DNA from: Clostridiales bacterium
Lineage (GTDB): Bacteria > Bacillota > Clostridia > Lachnospirales > WQUN01
Direction: 5' to 3'
DNA length: 5,886 bases
NCBI GenBank assembly: GCA_031271275.1
Contig: JAISWA010000036.1
Span: 1-5,886 of the forward strand
Part shown: positions 1 through 5,214 of the stretch, in pieces
Layout of the letters: each line of letters begins with the position of its first letter
Numbering within the stretch: the first letter of the stretch is position 1
The notes under the pieces: model-generated
Told to the model about the DNA's origin: nothing
Databases searched by the model: none
Seen by the model: only the letters and a program-made list of their open reading frames with translations
Made by a program: the position numbers and the translations under genes

Positions 1-419
1 CGCCTTCCTGCCGCCGCTGCGTGGACGCCTGCCCCACCGGCGCGATTTCACCAGACAGAGCGTCCTGTTCCGCCGCTTTAGACGCGGACTCGTCAGACCT
101 TTATTCTTCGCATGTGGACGCTTCCGTCTGCGTTTCCTACCTGACGCAAAAAGAAAACCCGCTCAGCGAGCGGGAAAAGAACAGTTTGCATCATCAGTTG
201 TACGGTTGCGATATCTGCCGGAGCGTTTGCCCGTTTAATACATTGTCCCGCCCGACGGAACGCCGCGTTGACCTGGAAAAAATTTTAGCGTTAAACGAAG
301 ACGGCTTTCAAAAATATTTCGGTCCTACCGCGATGAGTTGGCGCGGGCTGTCCATACTGCAACGGAACGCGCAGGCGGTTAAAAATGTCATTACTGCAGC
401 GGAACGCGCAGGCGGTTAA
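1..419 (+). CDS. queG: Epoxyqueuosine reductase QueG, C-terminal part (5' end outside window)
   Basis: QueG reduces epoxyqueuosine to queuosine in the wobble base of tRNAs with GUN anticodons, using cobalamin and two [4Fe-4S] clusters in the cytoplasm. The open frame enters from the left edge (first full codon at 3) and has no start here. The visible part has both cluster motifs: CxxCxxxCP at codons 9-35 followed by TGAI, then a lone Cys at 129 in VCVSYLT, then CDICRSVCPFN around codons 207-240. The downstream SWRGLSILQRN is the usual family ending. Two oddities are visible. Between TGAI and the VDA-x-x-C motif there are about 22 residues where I recall about 5 in familiar homologs, including an extra Cys. 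The last residues come from a 37-bp tandem duplication that shifts frame, so the tail ITAAERAGG is probably not ancestral. The gene is convergent with the chemoreceptor gene. The family call is strong; completeness of the gene cannot be judged. Confidence 0.9.
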   Translation, partial: PSCRRCVDACPTGAISPDRASCSAALDADSSDLYSSHVDASVCVSYLTQKENPLSEREKNSLHHQLYGCDICRSVCPFNTLSRPTERRVDLEKILALNEDGFQKYFGPTAMSWRGLSILQRNAQAVKNVITAAERAGG

Positions 420-429
420 AAATGTCATT
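355..429 (+). repeat. 37-bp tandem direct duplication at the 3' end of queG
   Basis: Positions 355-391 are repeated at 392-428, with one mismatch (A at 362, G at 399); the base after copy 2 (T429) also matches. The unit contains CGGAACGCGCAGGCGG and ends with TGTCAT, which is the outer end of the adjoining palindrome. Because 37 is not a multiple of three, the second copy is read one base out of phase and supplies the TAA at 417-419. With a single copy, the frame would stay open through the palindrome to a TAG at 493-495. The near identity of the copies suggests a recent slippage or unequal-recombination event. Confidence 0.9.
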
Positions 430-490
430 CTGAGCGTAGCGAAGAATCCTATACAGACGGAAGATTCTTCGCCTACGGCTCAGAATGACA
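418..490 (-). terminator. Probable intrinsic terminator of the chemoreceptor gene, formed by the palindrome
   Basis: Read on the minus strand, the long hairpin 490-423 begins 11 bp after the chemoreceptor stop codon and is followed at once by five T residues (complement of A418-422). A stable stem plus a T tract fits a Rho-independent terminator. On the plus strand the hairpin is followed by GATAGTAAAA, with no T run, so it is a poorer terminator for queG, though the structure could still slow transcription. Confidence 0.55.
423..490. repeat. Imperfect palindromic intergenic element (dispersed-repeat type)
   Basis: The left arm (423-448) starts TGTCATTCTGAGCGTAGCG and the right arm (463-490) ends GGCTCAGAATGACA; they are reverse complements apart from two extra bases in the right arm that break the stem around the GTA/TAC core. 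The loop is 14 nt (449-462). From memory, the TGTCATTCTGAGCG-AGCGAAGAATC core occurs as a dispersed palindromic repeat in many unrelated bacterial genomes and often gives spurious translations such as VILSEAKN. This resembles a REP or MITE-like element without its own protein. Only one copy lies in this window, so its dispersed status cannot be shown here. Confidence 0.75.
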
Positions 491-501
491 GATAGTAAAA
501 C

Positions 502-3027
502 TTACTTCTTCAATTTAAAGAACGACACCAACTGCTTCAGCATCTCCGCCTGGGAATTAAGTTCCTCCGAAGCCGAGGCGCATTCTTCCGAAGTGGCGGA
601 AGTGGTTTGTACCACCGACGATATTTCGTTTACCCCCACGGTAATCTGCGCGATGGAGGCTGCCTGTTCGTTGGAGAGTTCCGCTATGGTGGAAATGATG
701 GACGAAACCTGGTCCACGTTGCCGACGATGGTTTTAAACGACGCTTCCGTTCCGTGCGCCGCCGTCATGCCTTCGTTGACACGGTCCATGGAATTTTCGA
801 TAAGCGAAGTGGTTTCCTGTACGGCCTGTTGGCTTCTTGCCGCAAGGCTTCTCACTTCTTCCGCCACCACCATAAACCCTTTGCCGTGTTCGCCCGCGCG
901 GGCGGCTTCGACCGCGGCGTTAAGGGCGAGCAGGTTGGTCTGGAACGAAATATCTTCTATGACTTTAATGATTTTTGAGATGTTGGACGAGGATTCCTTG
1001 ATGCTGTCCATGATGGAAACCATAGCCCGCATGGCGTCATTGCCTTCCGCCGCGCTCTCGCTGGACTTTTGTGAGAATTTATTCGCCTCTACGGCATTTT
1101 CCGCGTTGGTGCTGGTCTTTTTGTTAATCATTTCTATCGAAGCGGTCAGTTCCTCCACCGCGCCCGCCTGTTTCATCGCCCCTTCGGAAAGATGCTGCGC
1201 GCTGAGCGATATATGCGTCGCCCCTTCAAACACCTGATTGGCGGAAGTTTCTATCTCGCCCATAGACTTGTTGAGGGAAGCGAGTATCGTCGTAAGCGCT
1301 TCCTTGATGGGGGCGTAAGCGCCTATGTACTCGCGGCTTACCACCGCCGTAAGGTCCCCTTTCGACATGGTGGCGAGTATGTTGGAAATTTCATTCACAT
1401 AGGAAAGCGTGACCGCGCCCGTCGAATTGACCGCGCGTTTTACCGTGTCAAATTCCCCTTCGTAGCTCCCCGTAATTTTGGCGTCAAAATTCCCTATCGA
1501 CATGGCTTTAAGCGAGATTTTTATTTCATTAAGCGGTTGGGCTACGGAATGGACCAGGTCGTTGAGCCCGGTGAGCAGCGCCGCCCAGTCGCCCTGATGC
1601 CGCGTAACGTCCGCCCGGTAGGAAAGCTCTCCGTGCGCGGCGTGCTGCGCCAACGTCGCGATTTCGTCCCTTATGCTGTTAAGCGCCGCCGTGAGCCTGT
1701 CAAAGGTTTGGCTCATTACGATCTTTTTACCCGGAAGCTGTTTGAATTTTATGTTGAAATTACCGTTACCTATTTCACCGATCATACCGAGCATATTCAG
1801 CGTGTCGCCGACTAAACCGTCTACGAGCGTGTTAATGCCGTCCACCATGTCTTTGTAGGAACCCTGATATTTCTCCGAAGACAGCCGGAACTCGATATCG
1901 CCCTTGGCGTCTATTTCATCTGTAATATAATCCAAATCGCCGATGATGGATTTCACCACGTCCGTCATGGAATAAAAATCAAGCGTCGACTGGCCGATTT
2001 CATCCAGCGAGAGATGCTCTTTATTCATATTAATGTTAAGATTGCCCTTGGACACGTCAGAAACAAGCCGAGCCAGGTTGTTTACCGGTTTCGTAATGCT
2101 GCCGGTGATGATTAAAAACAGGAAAATGGATATAACCAACGCCGCCGCCCCAATCAAAACCATTGTAATGACAAAGCTGTTGGTCATGGCAAGTATTTCT
2201 GTTTGCAGCTTTCCGAAGAACAATATGCCGAAAACCTCGTTTTTCGGGTTAATCAGCGGCAGGTAAAAGGCTTTGTACGGTTGCCCCAGTATGGTGGTGT
2301 CTCCGATAAATTCCTGACCCTGTTCAAGCACGGTGCTTATTACCTGCTCACTGGTAAGTTTGGTGCCCACCGCCCGCTGTCCGTCTTGTATAATCGTCGT
2401 CGCGACGCGTTCGTCCCCGTAAAACACGGTGAACTCCGCGCCTTGCTCCGCTTTAAGCGAGTCCACCATTTCGTCGGTGTCAAGGCGCACGCCCGCGGAA
2501 ATCGCGCCGAGCAGCCTGCCGCTCGCGTCATATACGGGCGCGCCGCTGCGGATGGAAACTTTTATCGCGGTGCCGGATTCAACATAGGTGGAGCGTATGC
2601 CCGCCAGCGCGTCCGTAACGTTTTGCTGGCTAAGGACCGAATCGCCGAAATTTTCCGGGTCATAAGTCCTGAGAATGACGTTGCCCTCCGCGTCGCACAC
2701 CGTATAATAGGTGACCCGGTAGGTGGACAAAGTATTCGTCAGCATATCGTTAAGCCAGTTTTTGTCCCGGGTTTGCATGGCGGTGATTATATTGGAATCT
2801 TCGGCGCACATCATGGCGGCGAGCGCCGCGTCCTTTTTACTGTCTTCAATTTGATTCTTTACGCTTCGCGCGATGGTTTCGATTTGATCTTCAAAAACGT
2901 AATCGGCAAACCCGTTAAACCGGACTAAAGAAAACACGCTAAGCGCCGCGACGAGCAATACGAGGATAATGACGGCCGGTAAAAGAATTTTTGTTTTCAG
3001 TTTGAGTTTTGACAGTATTTTTGACAT
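502..3027 (-). CDS. Methyl-accepting chemotaxis protein with Cache sensor and poly-HAMP array
   Basis: Membrane chemoreceptor of 841 residues that would control the CheA/CheW kinase complex in response to an outside ligand. Visible order: a basic N-terminus, membrane helix 1 (about 14-35), an extracellular Cache-type sensor (about 40-278) whose second half (FTVFYGDERVATTI, then FGILFFGK) recalls the Cache_3-Cache_2 fusion family, membrane helix 2 (about 285-308), six HAMP-like units (about 309-588), then a signalling domain to the C-terminus. The HAMP units each carry a G-N/D/E-hydrophobic motif at 328, 376, 422, 466, 512 and 557. The kinase-control tip is at 694-728 (SFQTNLLALNAAVEAARAGE, then HGKGFMVVAEEVRSLA). 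Likely methylation sites matching small-small-x-x-E-E are at 625-626 and 814-815. No CheB/CheR-tethering pentapeptide is seen; it ends FFKLKK. The ATG at 3027 has a good ribosome-binding site. The ligand cannot be deduced. Confidence 0.95.
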   Translation of the reverse strand: MSKILSKLKLKTKILLPAVIILVLLVAALSVFSLVRFNGFADYVFEDQIETIARSVKNQIEDSKKDAALAAMMCAEDSNIITAMQTRDKNWLNDMLTNTLSTYRVTYYTVCDAEGNVILRTYDPENFGDSVLSQQNVTDALAGIRSTYVESGTAIKVSIRSGAPVYDASGRLLGAISAGVRLDTDEMVDSLKAEQGAEFTVFYGDERVATTIIQDGQRAVGTKLTSEQVISTVLEQGQEFIGDTTILGQPYKAFYLPLINPKNEVFGILFFGKLQTEILAMTNSFVITMVLIGAAALVISIFLFLIITGSITKPVNNLARLVSDVSKGNLNINMNKEHLSLDEIGQSTLDFYSMTDVVKSIIGDLDYITDEIDAKGDIEFRLSSEKYQGSYKDMVDGINTLVDGLVGDTLNMLGMIGEIGNGNFNIKFKQLPGKKIVMSQTFDRLTAALNSIRDEIATLAQHAAHGELSYRADVTRHQGDWAALLTGLNDLVHSVAQPLNEIKISLKAMSIGNFDAKITGSYEGEFDTVKRAVNSTGAVTLSYVNEISNILATMSKGDLTAVVSREYIGAYAPIKEALTTILASLNKSMGEIETSANQVFEGATHISLSAQHLSEGAMKQAGAVEELTASIEMINKKTSTNAENAVEANKFSQKSSESAAEGNDAMRAMVSIMDSIKESSSNISKIIKVIEDISFQTNLLALNAAVEAARAGEHGKGFMVVAEEVRSLAARSQQAVQETTSLIENSMDRVNEGMTAAHGTEASFKTIVGNVDQVSSIISTIAELSNEQAASIAQITVGVNEISSVVQTTSATSEECASASEELNSQAEMLKQLVSFFKLKK

Positions 3028-3033
3028 GGTATT

Positions 3034-3042
3034 CTCCCCTTT
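3034..3042 (-). promoter_or_regulatory. Ribosome-binding site of the chemoreceptor gene
   Basis: On the minus strand AAAGGGGAG lies six bases before the ATG at 3027. It fixes this start, which is also required to keep the basic N-terminus and first membrane helix. Confidence 0.75.
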
Positions 3043-3060
3043 GAAAAGTAGTTTATGTAT

Positions 3061-3089
3061 ATTTTACAGAAAGCATTAAAGATTATCAA
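3061..3089 (-). promoter_or_regulatory. SigA-type promoter of the chemoreceptor gene
   Basis: On the minus strand TTGATA (3089-3084) and TAAAAT (3066-3061) are separated by exactly 17 bp; each matches the vegetative consensus at five of six positions. Transcription would begin near 3054, giving a leader of roughly 27 nt that contains the ribosome-binding site. The surrounding sequence is A/T-rich, so chance matches are easier, but spacing and location both fit. Confidence 0.6.
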
Positions 3090-3104
3090 CATATTTTAAT
3101 GGAA

Positions 3105-3133
3105 TTGAACAATTTGCCTCTGGCTCTTAAAAG
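3105..3133 (+). promoter_or_regulatory. Weak candidate promoter for recU
   Basis: TTGAAC (3105-3110) and TAAAAG (3128-3133) have a 17-bp spacer, each matching the consensus at four of six positions. Transcription would begin near 3140, about 46 nt before the chosen recU start. It is divergent from the chemoreceptor promoter 16 bp away. The match is mediocre and another site in this A/T-rich gap could be the real one. Confidence 0.3.
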
Positions 3134-3171
3134 TAAAATTAACGGAATGGATGTTTATTTAACCCTATGAC

Positions 3172-3176
3172 GGGAG
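3172..3176 (+). promoter_or_regulatory. Ribosome-binding site that decides the recU start
   Basis: GGGAG ends three bases before the ATG at 3180 but nine bases before the in-frame ATG at 3186. The second distance is in the normal range, so 3186 is preferred, giving a protein that starts MAYWSTRG. Confidence 0.6.
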
Positions 3177-3185
3177 ATAATGCTA

Positions 3186-3728
3186 ATGGCTTACTGGTCT
3201 ACCCGCGGGCTGCGCGGAAGCGCGTTCGAGGAATTGATTAACCTTTCGGTAAAGCTTTATCAGCAGCGCGGGCTCGCCGTAATACAAAAAGTCCCGACGC
3301 CGATTACGCCAATCGAGGTCAACAACGCCTCGCACACCATAACCTCGGCGTATTTTGAAAAGAAAAGCACGGTGGACTATATCGGCGTCGCTGACGGCAC
3401 CGCCCTGTGCTTTGACGCGAAGGAAACGCAGTACAAAAACCTGCCCCTTAAAAACATACACGAGCATCAGCTTGAATTTATGGCGGCGTTCCGTAAACAG
3501 GGCGGCGTAAGTTTCCTGTTGGTGCAGTTCCATTTCAGCGGGGAAATTTTCTTTTTGCCCTTTGAAGCGCTGTCCGGTTTTTACCGGGACGCCCGTAAGG
3601 GCGGGCGCAAATCGGTGCCCTACGACGCCTTTGACCCGGAGTACCGCGTGCTTAACAAGGGCGGTTATCCCGTGCATTTCCTTGAAGCCGTACATACCTA
3701 TACGCAGCGCGAACGGGCGCGACCTTAA
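3186..3728 (+). CDS. recU: Holliday junction resolvase RecU
   Basis: RecU cuts four-way DNA junctions during recombinational repair and chromosome segregation and modulates RecA; it is the Firmicute counterpart of RuvC. The product is 180 residues, shorter than the roughly 200 of Bacillus subtilis RecU because the poorly conserved N-terminal extension is missing. Residues counted from the ATG at 3186: RGLRGSAFEELI (7-18) is the opening helix, AVIQKVPTPITPIEV (31-45) the first core strands, followed by the stalk region to about 60. STVDYIGV (61-68) holds the first metal-binding Asp (64). FDAKET (76-81) is the D/E-x-K motif (Asp 77, Lys 79), then PLKNIHEHQLEFM (87-99) and GGVSFLLVQF. GRKSVPY (140-146) is also typical. 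The motif has Asp where B. subtilis has Glu, a conservative change in PD-(D/E)xK nucleases. An in-frame ATG at 3180 is the alternative start. The gene is followed after 48 bp by a lipoprotein gene rather than by a penicillin-binding-protein gene, its common partner. Confidence 0.93.
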   Translation: MAYWSTRGLRGSAFEELINLSVKLYQQRGLAVIQKVPTPITPIEVNNASHTITSAYFEKKSTVDYIGVADGTALCFDAKETQYKNLPLKNIHEHQLEFMAAFRKQGGVSFLLVQFHFSGEIFFLPFEALSGFYRDARKGGRKSVPYDAFDPEYRVLNKGGYPVHFLEAVHTYTQRERARP

Positions 3729-3743
3729 AATTTCTTTAAACCG

Positions 3744-3772
3744 CACCCGTTCCGGCAGATACAGGACGGGTG
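3744..3772 (+). promoter_or_regulatory. Small hairpin overlapping the lipoprotein gene's ribosome-binding site
   Basis: CACCCGT (3744-3750) is the exact reverse complement of ACGGGTG (3766-3772), with a 15-nt loop; two further G-U pairs could extend the stem inward. The right arm overlaps the only good Shine-Dalgarno stretch, AGGACGGG (3763-3770), six bases before the ATG at 3777. Folding could lower translation of the lipoprotein relative to recU. There is no T tract, so it is not a terminator. A seven-base stem can arise by chance. Confidence 0.3.
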
Positions 3773-3776
3773 AAGG

Positions 3777-5135
3777 ATGAAAAGACTTTCAGTTCTTTTA
3801 TTTTCATTGGTATTTCTATTCTCGGGCTGCGGTACGGCGTATTCCGTCGAGTGGCCGCAGGTCACCGTGCTCGGCGCGGAAAACGCCCGGGAGGAATATG
3901 AAATGTATTATCCCGAAAATTTAGGCGCGCAGGCGGAAGTTTCCCCCCGAAGCGAAAAGCAGCCGTCACCGCCCCCGGTAAAATATAACCTGCTCTATGA
4001 AACGGAGACGCCCCTCGGGATGTACGAGCCCCCCGACGGGTGTTATCTCGCCGCCCAAACGCCGCCGGACGAGATGAACGGTCCGCGGGCGTTTAACCGC
4101 GCAACGGGGAAAAATCACGCCGTTTTCGCCCGGGAAATGTATTTGGGCGAAGCCTTCCCGGAGGAGTGGATGCTCAGGTGTATAGCGGAACAGGCGGCGC
4201 CGCTTGTGATACTAAAGCCCTCCGGGTCCGGCGCGTATTTCTCCGCCGCGACGGTGACCGAACTGGCGAAACGCTTCGGCGCGTACAACATCCCCATGTT
4301 CGCGGCGTTTTTCCCGGTGGAAGAAGACAGCGGTTACGATCCGACGTCCTATACGCTGTATTTCCGTTATGCCCGGGCGATTTTCCAGGAGCACGCGCCA
4401 AAGGCGGCGTTTGTGTTTGCTGCGGACGCGGGGGTTGGCGCGGAAGCGGCGGAGGTTTATTACCCCGGCGACGAAGCCGTGGACTGGGTGGGGATTAACG
4501 TGGCGGAGCGGTATATTAGCGGTCAATATGACGAAAAAATTTTGGCTCAGGCCGGAGACATTTACCTTAAATATCAGCAGGCCAAGCCGGTTATGCTTTT
4601 GACCCTCGGCGTGAGCCATTTCTCCACCGGGGATTACGTCTACCGGGTGCGCGAGGCGCAAGCCGAGCTTGAGCGCGTATACGGGCATGTGCTTCAAAAC
4701 TGGTCCCGGGTGAAACTGATTGCCTATAAAGAAATCAGCGAAATACAGGACGAGGTCGCCGGAGGCGGCAAGCCCCTCGTGAATGAAAGCTTTGAGGATT
4801 ATACCGTCACGGAGGAGAAAGATTTGCTTGCCGCGTACAGGGAAATCATCCGTCACAGGCGTTTCGTTTCGGAACTTCAAGCGAGTACCCAAACGCCGCT
4901 TGCCACGTCGCGGGCGCTGCTGCTTTCGGAATACCCCGCGCTGTTCTCCGACGGGGAAATGCTCATAGACACGCGCGTGTTCGGTGAAATGGACGTCAGG
5001 CAAGCCGCCGGTTCCGTGCGGATAGGGAATGTTTCCTACGCGGGGGAAGATGCCTTCGGCGTGGAGGGCAGCGAGATTTATACGACTATCGACCATGAAA
5101 AAAAACTGGTCGTCGTATACAAAAGAATTCAATAA
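3777..5135 (+). CDS. Lipoprotein with a GH26-like barrel, probably not catalytic
   Basis: Exported lipoprotein of 452 residues. MKRLSVLLFSLVFLFSGC is a lipoprotein signal peptide with the lipidated Cys at 18, so the protein should be anchored on the outer face of the membrane. A Ser/Pro-rich spacer follows (about 51-68). Residues about 79-320 resemble glycoside hydrolase family 26 (beta-mannanase type): LGMYEPPDG at the start, a TGKNHAVFAR strand (110-119), PLVILKP (142-148), IPMFAAFFPVEED (172-184, where the acid/base Glu would lie at 182 or 183), YYPGDEAVDWVGINV (228-242), a characteristic family signature, and KPVMLLTLG (270-278). In active members the last strand carries the nucleophile Glu; here the aligned residue is Thr 276. 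The tail (about 370-452) is unassigned and may be a small beta domain. It could bind polysaccharide or be a diverged enzyme; the substrate is unknown. It probably shares a transcript with recU. The start is fixed by the signal peptide. Confidence 0.75.
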   Translation: MKRLSVLLFSLVFLFSGCGTAYSVEWPQVTVLGAENAREEYEMYYPENLGAQAEVSPRSEKQPSPPPVKYNLLYETETPLGMYEPPDGCYLAAQTPPDEMNGPRAFNRATGKNHAVFAREMYLGEAFPEEWMLRCIAEQAAPLVILKPSGSGAYFSAATVTELAKRFGAYNIPMFAAFFPVEEDSGYDPTSYTLYFRYARAIFQEHAPKAAFVFAADAGVGAEAAEVYYPGDEAVDWVGINVAERYISGQYDEKILAQAGDIYLKYQQAKPVMLLTLGVSHFSTGDYVYRVREAQAELERVYGHVLQNWSRVKLIAYKEISEIQDEVAGGGKPLVNESFEDYTVTEEKDLLAAYREIIRHRRFVSELQASTQTPLATSRALLLSEYPALFSDGEMLIDTRVFGEMDVRQAAGSVRIGNVSYAGEDAFGVEGSEIYTTIDHEKKLVVVYKRIQ

Positions 5136-5158
5136 AATGAATAACATTGCGCGGGGCA

Positions 5159-5187
5159 TTGATAAGCGCAACAGGCGTGTTTATAAT
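5159..5187 (+). promoter_or_regulatory. Strong SigA-type promoter of the DegV-family gene
   Basis: TTGATA (5159-5164) and a perfect TATAAT (5182-5187) are separated by exactly 17 bp. Transcription would begin near 5194, leaving a leader of about 21 nt before the ATG at 5215. This makes the downstream gene its own transcription unit and rules out translation from the in-frame ATG at 5137 on this transcript. A 6-bp inverted repeat, TTGCGC at 5147 and GCGCAA at 5166, brackets the -35 box. Confidence 0.7.
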
Positions 5188-5214
5188 GGGCGCAATTCAT
5201 CTTCGGGGGTGCGT

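Noticed and set aside
355..429. The two 37-bp repeats as the start of a CRISPR array
   Set aside because: The copies abut directly with no spacer, there are only two, and they overlap the coding end of queG; no cas gene is present.
485..1237. A 250-codon open frame on the plus strand inside the chemoreceptor gene
   Set aside because: It is antisense to the conserved signalling domain; its Ser/Thr/Met-rich product shows no family pattern and is a codon-composition shadow.
3066..3110. A flagellar sigma factor (SigD-type) promoter for the chemoreceptor gene, from GTTGATAA on the minus strand
   Set aside because: No good TAAA box lies 15-16 bp upstream, while a 17-bp-spaced SigA-type promoter fits the same region better.
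3183..3746. A 187-codon minus-strand open frame opposite recU
   Set aside because: The plus strand encodes an intact RecU with all core motifs; the reverse product is Arg-rich and unrecognisable.
4212..5171. A 319-codon open frame on the minus strand opposite the lipoprotein gene
   Set aside because: The plus-strand product has a signal peptide and family motifs, while the minus-strand product has none and no good ribosome-binding site; GC-rich third positions explain the open frame.
5147..5171. Hairpin TTGCGC/GCGCAA as a terminator after the lipoprotein gene
   Set aside because: The stem is only six base pairs with a 13-nt loop and is followed by ACAGGCG, not a T tract; it overlaps a -35 box and is better read as a possible operator or chance.
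5137..5214. Extension of the DegV-family gene to an in-frame ATG at 5137
   Set aside because: The added 26 residues do not belong to the family, there is no clear ribosome-binding site before 5137, and a near-consensus promoter inside the segment starts transcription downstream of it.
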